Below, piece by piece: positions 26,734-35,440 of a DNA stretch of 64,000 nt. The notes under the pieces were generated by a model. That model ran no database searches, had not been told where the DNA came from, and worked only from the letters and a program-made list of their open reading frames with translations. A program made the position numbers and the translations under genes. Origin of the DNA: JADGGM01 sp027307005 (GTDB lineage: Bacteria; Gemmatimonadota; Gemmatimonadetes; Gemmatimonadales; Gemmatimonadaceae); NCBI GenBank assembly GCA_035455745.1, contig DATIEP010000059.1, forward strand, positions 186,001 through 250,000, given 5' to 3'. The first letter of the stretch is position 1, and each line of letters opens with the position of its first letter.

Positions 26734-27846
26734 CTAAAAGTCTTCCCAGGCAAACCCGCTCATGACGTACGTCAGTCGCTTCTTCGCCAGGTCGAGCCGG
26801 AGCAGCACCGTTCCGCCCGTCAGCTCCCCTCGACCGATCGCGGACACGTCATCGATGCCGTCCCCATCCACGTCGAGCGCGCGGATCGCGTCGTGGACGC
26901 GGAAGCGCACGTCCGCCACGTGCAGCGGCACCACCCGGCCCGTCGTGTCGATGAGCACCGCGAATTCCCGCGTGTACCGGTTCACGTCGGCCGCATAGTT
27001 GGCGAACAGCAACACGTGCGCCGCGCCGAAACACCCGTAAATCTGCGACGAGGTCAGCTTGCGCCCCTTGAGGATGTCGGGCGGCATGTGCGCCGTATCG
27101 CCTTGCAGGATGAGCATGAGCGAATCGCGCACGACCGCGGCCCGCGCGAGCATCGTCGAGTCCACCGGCCCGCGATGCGCACAGCTGTCCACCGTCGGCG
27201 CCGCCGCGCTGTCCTCGCGCACCGCCAGGGCCACGACCGTCTGCTTCTCCCGCGCCAGGCTGTCGACGTTAGGCGGCACCTGGAGCGTGGCCACGATGCG
27301 GCCGTGCCACTGATCGAAGCCCGTCACGCTCGCATCGCTCGAGCCCCACGGACCGCGCAGCAGGAAATGGTCGCCCACTTTCACCGGCGACAGCTGCTGC
27401 ACCGCCGTATGGTACGCCGCCAGACGCGCCTTCCCCTTGAGCTTGGCGTCCACGCGCCCGATGTCTAACAGAAGATGCTTCGCGCGAGACGCGGCCACGA
27501 ACGTCGACTGAAACGTCGCCATGAACGTCATCTGGTTGGCGATCGAATCGGCGAGCGGCGGCAATTGTCCAATCTGCTCGATGCCCGCACCGCGGACGCG
27601 CGCCGTATCTTCGACGTGCACGGTTGCCGTCGCGTTCTGCCCCGCCGTGTCGACGCCCGTGTCCGACGACAGCGTGTCCGCGAACGTCGTACTGTCGACC
27701 GCAACCGAATCGGCCGTCCCATGCGCCAGCGGTTTCTTTTCGCCGCCGCCGCACGCGATGAGCAGCACCACCGAGGCCGACAACAGAAGGCCGCAGGACT
27801 GGTGACGAACGCGGATTGAAGAACGGGATGTGCTCAAGACCGCCAC
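26734..27846 (-). CDS. lipoprotein of unknown function
   Basis: 370 residues from GTG 27846. The N-terminus is a lipoprotein signal (CGLLLSASVVLLIACGGG, lipobox LIAC with Cys as the acylation site), followed by a Thr/Ser/Asp-rich linker and a folded part. DVDGDGIDDV near residue 325 looks like a calcium-binding DxDxDG loop. The protein is probably anchored in the outer or inner membrane. No family recognised. The neighbours (thiC downstream, FHA protein divergent) give no functional clue. Confidence 0.65.
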   Translation of the reverse strand: MAVLSTSRSSIRVRHQSCGLLLSASVVLLIACGGGEKKPLAHGTADSVAVDSTTFADTLSSDTGVDTAGQNATATVHVEDTARVRGAGIEQIGQLPPLADSIANQMTFMATFQSTFVAASRAKHLLLDIGRVDAKLKGKARLAAYHTAVQQLSPVKVGDHFLLRGPWGSSDASVTGFDQWHGRIVATLQVPPNVDSLAREKQTVVALAVREDSAAAPTVDSCAHRGPVDSTMLARAAVVRDSLMLILQGDTAHMPPDILKGRKLTSSQIYGCFGAAHVLLFANYAADVNRYTREFAVLIDTTGRVVPLHVADVRFRVHDAIRALDVDGDGIDDVSAIGRGELTGGTVLLRLDLAKKRLTYVMSGFAWEDF

Positions 27847-28221
27847 GGATGTCCGGCAGAAAGGACAAAAAGGGCGCGCGATGACGCTCGATTGTCATGG
27901 AAAATGCGAGCGGACACCACGAACCTCAACGCCACCACCCCACTATCCTGCACGGCTGCACCACCAATGTTGCCACGCCGTCCGATCGAGCGTTAATACG
28001 ATGCGGACTGCCCGCACTGGCGCGGCACCTGAGCCGTCTATCGGGGTCAGGTTGCTTTGACGCGAGGTTTGGTCGCGGACACCGCTGTCCCGCCTGATGG
28101 GGCCGCCGTGACATGGCCGGTGTCCAATCGCGTGATGCTCCGCCATCCTTCGTGGGTATCAGGACGTCGAACATCGCGCAACGAACACCGCATACGAAGA
28201 CTGTCGACTGGAGATTCGCCG
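27847..28221. other. divergent intergenic region, no gene supported
   Basis: 375 bases between the lipoprotein (minus) and the FHA gene (plus). The frame running in from 28057 has no protein-like character before the FHA start. No strong hairpins, RNA genes or copies of GTTAGGC were seen. It presumably holds the divergent promoters, but I could not pick a convincing pair of boxes. Confidence 0.35.
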
Positions 28222-29043
28222 ATGCCGTTTCTTGAGCTCGAAGGTGTGCCCGACCTCGAGGACAACCCGCGCGAGCTGAATGGTGAGCTGATCGTAGGCA
28301 GCGGCTCGCAAGCAACCTGGCGTCTCACGGGCCGCGATCTTGCGGCGCGGCACTTTCGCGTTCAGACACAATCGGACGGCGCCCGCGTCGTCCCTGCCTC
28401 GGCGCAAAACATCGTCGTCCTCAACGACGCCCAGGCGCCGACGGAGGGCGCCACGCTCAGCTCCGGCGACGTGATCGCCGCAGGTTCCGCGCGCTTCGTC
28501 TTCCTCCAAGACAAAGACTCCCCGCGCCCCGAACCGCTCAGCGAGCCGGCAGCATCCTATTTGATCGACCCGTCGTCGCGCCGCGCATACTCCCTTCGCA
28601 AACGCGTCGTGCAGATCGGACGCGAGATCGGTTGCAGTATCGTGCTCAAGGACCCGACCGTCTCGCGCTTCCATTCCGACGTGAAGTCGGAAGGCGGACA
28701 GTTCGTGATCTACTCGATGGGCTCCACCGGCACACGCGTCAACGAAGCGCCCGTGAGCACGCCGCGCATGCTCGTCGAGGGAGACCGCATCAGGATTGGC
28801 GACACCACCTTCACGTTCACGCGCCGTCCTCTGCCTCCGGGCATCAGCCTCGTCCAGTTCGAGGACCACGCCGACGACTCGTTCAGCCGCCGGAACACGG
28901 TGCTCCTGGACCGCGTGGTGACCAACGAGTCGCGCAAATACACGAAAGGCGTGAAGCGCCCGCGCAACCCGCTCGTCCCGTGGCTGATCGGCCTGGGTGC
29001 CGTCGTCGTGCTCCTCGTCGCGATCATGGCGCTCAAGCGCTAG
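28222..29043 (+). CDS. FHA-domain protein with C-terminal membrane anchor
   Basis: 273 residues from ATG 28222 (GGAG upstream). Residues about 10-95 form a degenerate FHA-like domain; residues about 115-195 are a clear FHA domain (RVVQIGREIGCSIVLKDPTVSRFHSDV, with the GR...SRxH phosphothreonine-binding residues). The C-terminus ends in a single TM segment (LVPWLIGLGAVVVLLVAIMAL), giving a tail-anchored topology with FHA domains in the cytoplasm. FHA domains recognise phospho-Thr from Ser/Thr kinases; no kinase is encoded nearby. Confidence 0.8.
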   Translation: MPFLELEGVPDLEDNPRELNGELIVGSGSQATWRLTGRDLAARHFRVQTQSDGARVVPASAQNIVVLNDAQAPTEGATLSSGDVIAAGSARFVFLQDKDSPRPEPLSEPAASYLIDPSSRRAYSLRKRVVQIGREIGCSIVLKDPTVSRFHSDVKSEGGQFVIYSMGSTGTRVNEAPVSTPRMLVEGDRIRIGDTTFTFTRRPLPPGISLVQFEDHADDSFSRRNTVLLDRVVTNESRKYTKGVKRPRNPLVPWLIGLGAVVVLLVAIMALKR

Positions 29044-29093
29044 AAAGCAGCGGCTAAGCTACGCGGCATCAATAGGTTATAATTCAGACCAAA

Positions 29094-29115
29094 ATTGCCA
29101 CATTATCTTGACAAT
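29094..29115. promoter_or_regulatory. candidate SufR operator upstream of the suf operon
   Basis: An imperfect dyad ATTGCCA-N8-TGACAAT (one mismatch between arms) in an AT-rich island upstream of sufR. It overlaps the -35 box of the candidate promoter, where a repressor would block RNA polymerase. SufR is known to repress its own operon in cyanobacteria and mycobacteria, but no consensus for this lineage is known to me, so the assignment is inferred from position and symmetry. Confidence 0.4.
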
Positions 29116-29136
29116 CCCGAGTAATTCACTTAGGAT
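29108..29136 (+). promoter_or_regulatory. near-consensus sigma-70 promoter of the suf operon
   Basis: TTGACA at 29108-29113, a 17-base spacer, then TAGGAT at 29131-29136. The -35 is a perfect match and the spacing is optimal. It lies 27 bp before the preferred GTG start of sufR. A separate TATAAT at 29078-29083 lacks a matching -35. With the TTG at 29136 as start, the -10 box would overlap the start codon, which further favours GTG 29163. Confidence 0.6.
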
Positions 29137-29162
29137 TGCAAGACCGAGTGTGGAGTGACGTC

Positions 29163-29852
29163 GTGCTGCACCACGATCTACAACTCGCTGCCGGCGGCCC
29201 CAAGGGGACGCGGGCAGCGATTCTCATCGAGCTCAAACGAGCGCCCGCCGCGGCAGGTCGCCTGACGGCGACCGATCTCGCGGAGCGACTGAACGTGTCG
29301 CTCAACGCCGTGCGGCACCATCTCAAGGAGCTCGAGTCGGAGCAGCTCGTCGAGTACGACCGCGAGCGGCGGGGTGTGGGCGCTCCGGCGTTCGCCTACC
29401 GCCTAACGGAGCGGGGCGAGGCGCTGTTCCCGCGCCGCTACCAGGGCACCCTGCTGCAATTGCTCGATCAGGTCGCCCAGCGCGACGGCCGCGACGCCGC
29501 AGTCTCGATGCTCGAGTCGCAGTTCGAGACCATCGCCGAGCGCTTGAAGCCGGAGCTGACGCACGCCTCGGCAGAGCATCGACTCGAGATCGTGAGTCGC
29601 GCCATGGCCCACGAAGGCTTCATGACCGAGTGGCGTCAAACGCCTGACTCGGCCGATGTCGTGTCGCACAACTGTGCCCTGCTGGCCGTGGCCGAGCGAT
29701 TTCCGGAGATCTGCGACGCCGAGCGTCGGTTTCTGTCGCGCACACTCGATGCATCGGTGGACCGCGTGTCGCACATCCTGAATGGCTGCGGCGCCTGCGA
29801 ATACAGCGTGCGGTTCCGGGAATCCGGCGCCGTTCGGACCAAGGAGACGTGA
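29163..29852 (+). CDS. sufR: SufR-type iron-sulfur-sensing transcriptional regulator
   Basis: 229 residues. An N-terminal winged HTH (TDLAERLNVSLNAVRHHLKE) is followed by a helical region and a C-terminal set of cysteines (HNCALLAVAERFPEICDAE and GCGACEYSV) that would bind an Fe-S cluster, as in SufR. The apo form would derepress the operon when clusters are scarce. GTG 29163 has GGAGTGA upstream; a TTG at 29136 is possible but would sit on the promoter. Its stop overlaps sufB (TGATG). Confidence 0.85.
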   Translation: MLHHDLQLAAGGPKGTRAAILIELKRAPAAAGRLTATDLAERLNVSLNAVRHHLKELESEQLVEYDRERRGVGAPAFAYRLTERGEALFPRRYQGTLLQLLDQVAQRDGRDAAVSMLESQFETIAERLKPELTHASAEHRLEIVSRAMAHEGFMTEWRQTPDSADVVSHNCALLAVAERFPEICDAERRFLSRTLDASVDRVSHILNGCGACEYSVRFRESGAVRTKET

Positions 29853-31288
29853 TGAGCAGCTCGATCGAGAACCTGGTCAACCGGGAATACAAGTTCGGCT
29901 TCATCACCGACATCGACGCGGACGCAATCGCGGCGGGGCTCGGCGAGGACACCGTGCGCGTGATTTCCGCCAAGAAGCTGGAGCCGGAATGGCTGCTGGA
30001 GTGGCGGCTCAAGGCGTATCGCCGCTGGACCACGATGCGCGAGCCGCATTGGGGCAACGTCCGCTACGAGCCGATCAGCTACCAGGACCAGGTGTACTAT
30101 TCGGCGCCCAAGACGCGCAATCCGTTAGGCAGCCTGGACGAAGTCGACCCCAAGCTCCGCGAGACCTACGACAAGCTCGGCATCCCGCTCAAGGAGCAGC
30201 AGCTCCTGGCCGGAGTGGCCGTGGACGCGGTGTTCGACAGCGTCTCCGTGGGCACCACGTACCGCGAGCAGCTGGCCAAGTTAGGCATCATCTTCTGCTC
30301 GCTGGGCGAAGCCGTGCGCGAGCATCCCGATCTCGTGCGGAAGTATCTCGGCTCCGTCGTGCCGTACAGCGACAACTTCTACGCGTCGCTCAACTCGGCG
30401 GTGTTCTCCGATGGCTCGTTCGTCTACGTGCCACCCGGCGTGCGCTGCCCCATGGAGTTGTCCACGTATTTCCGGATCAACGCCGAGAACACGGGACAGT
30501 TCGAGCGCACGCTCATCATCGCCGACAAAGGCGCGTACGTGAGCTATCTGGAAGGCTGCACGGCGCCCAAGCGGTCGACACACCAGCTGCACGCGGCCGT
30601 CGTCGAGCTCATCGCGCACGAGAGCGCCACCGTCAAGTACTCCACCGTGCAGAACTGGTACGCGGGCGACGAGGAAGGACGCGGCGGGATCTTCAACTTC
30701 GTCACCAAGCGCGGCAAATGCGCCGGCGCCAACTCGAAGATCTCGTGGACGCAGGTCGAAACCGGATCGGCGATCACCTGGAAGTATCCGAGTGTCATTC
30801 TGCAGGGCGACAACTCGGTGGGTGAGTTCTACTCGGTGGCGGTGGTGAATCACCACCAGCAGGCGGACACCGGCACCAAGATGCTGCACCTGGGACGCAA
30901 CACGCGCTCGACGATCGTGTCCAAGGGCATTTCGGCCGGCCAGGGCAACAACAGCTATCGCGGGCGCGTATACGTCGGCCCCAAGGCGGCCGGCGCGCGC
31001 AATTATACGCAGTGCGACTCGATGCTCATCGGCAACCGCTGCGGCGCGCACACGTTCCCGTACATCGAAGTCGGCAACGACACGGCGCAGGTGGAGCACG
31101 AGGCGTCCACGTCGAAGATCGGCGAGGACCAGATCTTCTATCTGCAGCAGCGCGGCATCTCCAAGGAGAACGCGGTGTCGATGATCGTCGCCGGCTTCTG
31201 CAAGGACGTGTTCAAGGAGCTGCCGATGGAGTTCGCGCTCGAGGCGCAGCAGCTCCTGGGCATCACGCTGGAAGGCAGCGTCGGTTAG
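29852..31288 (+). CDS. sufB: Fe-S cluster assembly scaffold SufB
   Basis: 478 residues, the normal length. YKFGFITDIDADAIAAGL, the YVPPGVRCPMELSTYFRIN segment, ADKGAYVSYLEGCTAP, NFVTKRGKC and a C-terminal beta-helix core with SYRGRVYVG and NYTQCDSMLIGNRCGAHTFP are SufB hallmarks. SufB forms the SufBC2D scaffold. The stop codon TAG lies within a GTTAGGC motif (31284-31290). The ATG overlaps sufR's stop and GGAGA precedes it. Confidence 0.95.
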   Translation: MSSSIENLVNREYKFGFITDIDADAIAAGLGEDTVRVISAKKLEPEWLLEWRLKAYRRWTTMREPHWGNVRYEPISYQDQVYYSAPKTRNPLGSLDEVDPKLRETYDKLGIPLKEQQLLAGVAVDAVFDSVSVGTTYREQLAKLGIIFCSLGEAVREHPDLVRKYLGSVVPYSDNFYASLNSAVFSDGSFVYVPPGVRCPMELSTYFRINAENTGQFERTLIIADKGAYVSYLEGCTAPKRSTHQLHAAVVELIAHESATVKYSTVQNWYAGDEEGRGGIFNFVTKRGKCAGANSKISWTQVETGSAITWKYPSVILQGDNSVGEFYSVAVVNHHQQADTGTKMLHLGRNTRSTIVSKGISAGQGNNSYRGRVYVGPKAAGARNYTQCDSMLIGNRCGAHTFPYIEVGNDTAQVEHEASTSKIGEDQIFYLQQRGISKENAVSMIVAGFCKDVFKELPMEFALEAQQLLGITLEGSVG

Positions 31289-31329
31289 GCGCGGCGGTTC
31301 GCGGTCACATCATTCGGGGAACGGACATC

Positions 31330-32091
31330 GTGCTCGATATTCGAAATTTGCAGGCCAGGGTCGGCGGAGGCGCGGACATTCTCAAGGGTATCACGCTGCA
31401 CGTGAACGCGGGCGAAGTGCACGCGGTCATGGGCCCGAACGGTTCGGGCAAGAGCACGCTCGCGCAGGTGCTCGCCGGCAATCCGGCGTACGAGGTCACC
31501 GGCGGCAGCGCGACGCTCGATGGAAACGATCTGCTCGCGATGCAGCCCGAGGAGCGTGCTCACGCCGGGCTCTTCATGGCGTTTCAGTATCCGGTCGAGA
31601 TTCCGGGCGTGTCCAACGCGTACTTCCTGCGCTCGGCGTACAACGAGATTCGTAAGGCGCACGGCCAGGACGAGGTCGACCCGCTCGAGTTCCTCGACAT
31701 CATGGAGAAGAATCTCGCGTTGGTGGACATGGAACCGTCCATGCTCAACCGCAGCGTGAACGCCGGGTTTTCGGGCGGCGAGAAAAAGCGCAACGAGATT
31801 CTCCAGATGGCCGTGCTGCGGCCGCGTCTCGCGATTCTCGACGAGACCGACTCCGGCCTCGACATCGACGCGTTACGGATTGTGGCCGAGGGCGTGAACA
31901 AGCTGCGTCGCCCGGACAACGCGACCATCGTGGTGACGCACTACCAGCGGCTGCTCAACCACATCGTGCCCGACTTCGTGCACGTGCTGTCCGCGGGACG
32001 CATCGTGAAGTCGGGCGGCAAGGAGTTGGCGCTCGAGCTCGAGGAAAAGGGCTACGACTGGATCGAAACGCCGGCGGAGGCAGTGGCGTGA
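31330..32091 (+). CDS. sufC: SufC ATPase of the SUF scaffold
   Basis: 253 residues from GTG 31330 (GGGGAAC upstream). ABC-ATPase motifs: Walker A GPNGSGKST, SufC-type signature FSGGEKKRNE, Walker B LAILDETDSGLD, and the switch His in VVTHYQ. It hydrolyses ATP to drive conformational change in SufBCD during Fe-S assembly. The stop overlaps the sufD start as GTGA. Downstream coupling makes translation of the set roughly equimolar. Confidence 0.95.
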   Translation: MLDIRNLQARVGGGADILKGITLHVNAGEVHAVMGPNGSGKSTLAQVLAGNPAYEVTGGSATLDGNDLLAMQPEERAHAGLFMAFQYPVEIPGVSNAYFLRSAYNEIRKAHGQDEVDPLEFLDIMEKNLALVDMEPSMLNRSVNAGFSGGEKKRNEILQMAVLRPRLAILDETDSGLDIDALRIVAEGVNKLRRPDNATIVVTHYQRLLNHIVPDFVHVLSAGRIVKSGGKELALELEEKGYDWIETPAEAVA

Positions 32092-33425
32092 CCGCTCCGG
32101 TGTTGCTGCGCGAATTCGAGGATTTCGCAGCGAACGGCGGCGGGAGCGGGCCGTCGTGGCTGCTGCCGCTCCGGCGCGCAGCCATCGATCGCTTTGCGGC
32201 GCTCGGCTTCCCGACGCCGAAGAACGAAGATTGGCACTTCACGAGCGTCGCGCCCATTGCCGAAGGCACGTTCCGGGCGCTGCCTGGCGGTCCGGCGCGC
32301 TCCGTTAGGCTCGGAGCGGCCGACGTCGAGCCGTTCACGTTCGCGCGGCCGGACTGGATCCGGCTGGTGTTCGTGAACGGCCGATACGACGCGGCCGTGT
32401 CGAGCGGTGCGGCTCGCCCCACGGGCGTCACGGTCACGGACCTTGCGCGGGCCTGGCGAGAGCAGCCGGAAGTGCTCGAGCGCCACGTCGGCAAGGTGGC
32501 GGACTACCAGCGGACGGCGTTCACGGCGCTCAACACGGCGTTCATGCACGATGGCGCGCTGATCCAGCTCGCGCCTGACGTAGCGCTCGAGACGCCCATC
32601 CATCTGGTCTTCGTGTCGACGCCGGAAGCGGCCGGATCGGCGTCGCACGTCCGGACCCTCATCGTCGCCGGGCATCATGCCAGGGCCACGGTGATCGAGA
32701 GCTATGTGTCGTTGGGCGGCGCCACGGGCTATTTCACGAACGCAGTCACCGAAGCGGTGCTCGGCGACGGCGCAACGCTCGCGCACCTGAAGCTGCAAAC
32801 CGAGAGCGAGCGCGCGTTCCACGTGGGCACGCTGCAGGCGCACCAAGGGCGCGACAGCCACCTCGTGTCGTTCGCGTATGCCGCGGGCGGCGAGCTCGCG
32901 CGCACGAACGTGTATACGCTGCTCGCCGGCGAAGGCAGCGGCGCGACGCTGCACGGCCTCTACCTGTTGGACGGCGAGCAGCACGTCGATCAGCAGACGC
33001 GCATCGAGCACGCGAGCCCGAACACGTTCAGCCGGGAAGTCTACAAGGGCATCCTGGATGGTTCGTCGCACGGGGTGTTCAACGGCCAGGTGTTCGTTAG
33101 GCCGGAGGCGCAGAAAACCGACGGCAAGCAGGAGAACAACAACCTGCTCCTCTCGGCGCAGGCGCGCATCGATACCAAGCCGCAGCTCGAGATTTTCGCC
33201 GACGACGTCAAGTGCACACACGGCGCCACCGTTGGGCGGCTGGATGAAATGGCGCTCTTCTACATGAAGAGCCGCGGCATCGGCGCCGAGCGGGCGCGGA
33301 AGCTGCTCACCTATGCGTTCGCGGCGGGCGTGATCGAGGCGGTCGGCGTGCCGGAAGTCCGCGCGGAGCTCGAGGCGCTCACGCTGCGCCGCTTCGCGGG
33401 AGCGGGGGCGGCCGCGGGATCGTGA
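32088..33425 (+). CDS. sufD: SufD scaffold protein
   Basis: 445 residues from GTG 32088, overlapping sufC. FPTPKNEDWHFTSVAP is the family opening, and FSREVYKGILDG with QEKTDGKQENNNLLLS-like GKQENNNLLLSAQARIDTKP and CTHGATVGRLDEMALFYMKSRGI form the conserved C-terminal half. SufD pairs with SufB; Cys of the DVKCTHGATVG segment and adjacent His are the expected cluster-site residues. The start of the next gene overlaps its stop as GTGA. Confidence 0.93.
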   Translation: MTAPVLLREFEDFAANGGGSGPSWLLPLRRAAIDRFAALGFPTPKNEDWHFTSVAPIAEGTFRALPGGPARSVRLGAADVEPFTFARPDWIRLVFVNGRYDAAVSSGAARPTGVTVTDLARAWREQPEVLERHVGKVADYQRTAFTALNTAFMHDGALIQLAPDVALETPIHLVFVSTPEAAGSASHVRTLIVAGHHARATVIESYVSLGGATGYFTNAVTEAVLGDGATLAHLKLQTESERAFHVGTLQAHQGRDSHLVSFAYAAGGELARTNVYTLLAGEGSGATLHGLYLLDGEQHVDQQTRIEHASPNTFSREVYKGILDGSSHGVFNGQVFVRPEAQKTDGKQENNNLLLSAQARIDTKPQLEIFADDVKCTHGATVGRLDEMALFYMKSRGIGAERARKLLTYAFAAGVIEAVGVPEVRAELEALTLRRFAGAGAAAGS

Positions 33426-33760
33426 GCTCCGCCGCGCGACCGGCGCTCGAGCGCGTCGCAGACGTGGACGAGCTGCCGCCCGGAACGCTCAAAGGCGTGA
33501 CGCTCTCGACCGGCGAACGGGTGTGCCTCGTGAACACGGACGGCGAGATTCATGCGTTAGGCAACGTGTGCACGCATCAGGAGTTTGCGATGTCCGACGG
33601 CGCGCTGCTTCCGGGCGGCATCATCGAGTGCGCGTGGCACGGTGCGCGGTACGACTGCCGCACGGGCGCCGTGAAGCGCTTTCCGGCGATCGACGCGTTG
33701 CCCGTGTACGAGGTGCACATCGAGCAGGATGCGATCTGGGTTGGAGCCCGCATTCGATGA
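33422..33760 (+). CDS. Rieske-type [2Fe-2S] ferredoxin in the suf operon
   Basis: 112 residues. The cluster ligands are VCTHQEF (CxH) and ECAWHGARYDC (CxxH), spaced as in NirD/BphF-type soluble Rieske domains. It sits between sufD and sufS with 4-bp overlaps on both sides. In many SUF operons a Rieske-like electron carrier occupies this place and may donate electrons for cluster assembly; the partner here is unknown. Confidence 0.88.
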   Translation: MSSAARPALERVADVDELPPGTLKGVTLSTGERVCLVNTDGEIHALGNVCTHQEFAMSDGALLPGGIIECAWHGARYDCRTGAVKRFPAIDALPVYEVHIEQDAIWVGARIR

Positions 33761-34974
33761 TGAGCCTGCCCCGATCCGAATTTCCGCTGCTCGCGGCGTC
33801 GCCACGGCTCGTCTATCTGGATTCCGCCGCCACCACACAGAAGCCGCGCGTCGTACTGGATGCGATCCGGGATTTCTACGAGAACGACAACGCGAATCCG
33901 CATCGCGGCGCGTACGAGCTCTCGGTGCGCGCCACGCGGCGGTACCACGATGCGCGCGCCCGCGTCGCCGCCTTCCTCGGCGTGCGCGACAGCGATTGCC
34001 TGATCTTCACGCGCGGCACCACGGAATCGCTCAACCTCGTCGCGTCGTCATGGGGTCGCGCGAACGTCGGCGCCGGCGACGAGATCGTCGTGACGGCCGC
34101 GGAGCACCACGCGAACTTCGTCCCATGGCAACAATTGGCGCTCGAGAGGACGGCACGGCTCCGCATCTGCGAGCTCGAGGCCGACGGGTCGATCGACCTC
34201 GATCGCCTGCGCACGCTGCTCGGGTCGCGCACCAGGGTCGTGGCGTTCCCGTACGTCTCCAACGTGTTGGGCACGATCGCGCCGGTACGCGAGATCGTGG
34301 ATCTGGCGCATGGCGTCGGAGCGATCGCGGTCTGTGACGGTGCGCAGGCCGCGCCGCACCTCTCGGTGTGCGTCGACGACCTGGGCGTGGACTTCTTCGC
34401 CGCGAGCGGACACAAGATGCTCGGGCCGACTGGCATCGGCGTGCTCGTTGGGCGCCGCGATCTGCTCGACGCGATGCCGCCGTTCATGACGGGTGGCGAC
34501 ATGATCGAATTCGTGGAAGACGACCACAGTACGTGGAATCGCCTGCCGCACAAGTTCGAGGCAGGTACGCCTAACGCCGCCGGCGCCGTGGGACTCGCCG
34601 CGGCGGCCGACCTGTTGCAACGCATCGGCATGGACGCCGTGCGGACTCACGAGCGCGGCCTCGTCAACGCGGCGTACCAGCGGCTGGCTGCGATCGAGGG
34701 CGTGCGCATCTACGGCCCGGCGCCGGAGCATCGCAGCGGTGTGCTCAGCTTCAACGTAGGAGATGTGCACCCCCACGATCTGGCGACCATCTTGGATTCG
34801 TATCACGTCTGCATCCGGGCCGGCCACCACTGCGCGCAGCCGCTCATGCGGCGGCTCGGTGTCAGCGCCACCGCGCGCGCCTCGTTTTACGTGCACAACG
34901 ACGCCGCCGACGTCGACGCGCTGGTGAACGGCGTCATGGCGGCGCGGGAGATGTTCAGTCATGTCGGCGCCTGA
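33757..34974 (+). CDS. sufS: cysteine desulfurase SufS
   Basis: 405 residues. FPLLAASPRLVYLDSAATTQKP opens the protein. The PLP Lys is in DFFAASGHKMLGPTGIGVLVG, and the persulfide-carrying Cys in IRAGHHCAQPLM. AEHHANFVPWQQL is the class-II desulfurase segment. It removes sulfur from cysteine and passes it to SufU/SufBCD. Two consecutive ATG codons start at 33757, overlapping the Rieske stop as ATGA; its 3' end overlaps sufU by 14 bp. Confidence 0.96.
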   Translation: MMSLPRSEFPLLAASPRLVYLDSAATTQKPRVVLDAIRDFYENDNANPHRGAYELSVRATRRYHDARARVAAFLGVRDSDCLIFTRGTTESLNLVASSWGRANVGAGDEIVVTAAEHHANFVPWQQLALERTARLRICELEADGSIDLDRLRTLLGSRTRVVAFPYVSNVLGTIAPVREIVDLAHGVGAIAVCDGAQAAPHLSVCVDDLGVDFFAASGHKMLGPTGIGVLVGRRDLLDAMPPFMTGGDMIEFVEDDHSTWNRLPHKFEAGTPNAAGAVGLAAAADLLQRIGMDAVRTHERGLVNAAYQRLAAIEGVRIYGPAPEHRSGVLSFNVGDVHPHDLATILDSYHVCIRAGHHCAQPLMRRLGVSATARASFYVHNDAADVDALVNGVMAAREMFSHVGA

Positions 34975-35440
34975 CGACCAAGCTCGCGTGCCCAACGCAC
35001 AGGACGCGCGCCGCGCGAATATCGCCGCGTTGTACCAGGAGCTGATCCTCGACCATTATCGGCGTCCGCGCAACCGCGGGAACCTCGAGCACCCCGACAT
35101 CTCGCTGCGCAAGAAGAACCCGCTCTGCGGCGACGTGATCGATCTGCAACTGCAATTCGACGGGGACACGCTGCGCGACGTGCGCTTCACGGGCGAAGGA
35201 TGCGCGATCTCGCAAGCGTCCGCGTCGATGCTCACGCAGCGGCTCAAGGGCAGGACCAGAGCCGAGGCCGCGGAGATCCTGGATCGATTCACGCGCATGG
35301 TGCACGGCGAAGAAGGCGCAGCGGACGAGTCCCTCGGTGATTTGCGTGCGCTGTCGGGCGTGGCGCGGCTGCCGGTGCGCCACCCGTGCGCGCTCCTCGC
35401 GTGGGACATCCTCGCCGAGGCGCTGGTCTCGCGGCCTTGA
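34961..35440 (+). CDS. sufU: SufU sulfur-transfer/scaffold protein
   Basis: 159 residues. The IscU-like fold has three Cys positions: KNPLCGDVIDL, GEGCAISQASASM and RHPCALLAWD, matching SufU (zinc-bound sulfur acceptor from SufS). The insertion between the second and third Cys is as expected for SufU rather than IscU. It overlaps sufS and its stop overlaps the downstream esterase start. Confidence 0.92.
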   Translation: MSAPDDQARVPNAQDARRANIAALYQELILDHYRRPRNRGNLEHPDISLRKKNPLCGDVIDLQLQFDGDTLRDVRFTGEGCAISQASASMLTQRLKGRTRAEAAEILDRFTRMVHGEEGAADESLGDLRALSGVARLPVRHPCALLAWDILAEALVSRP

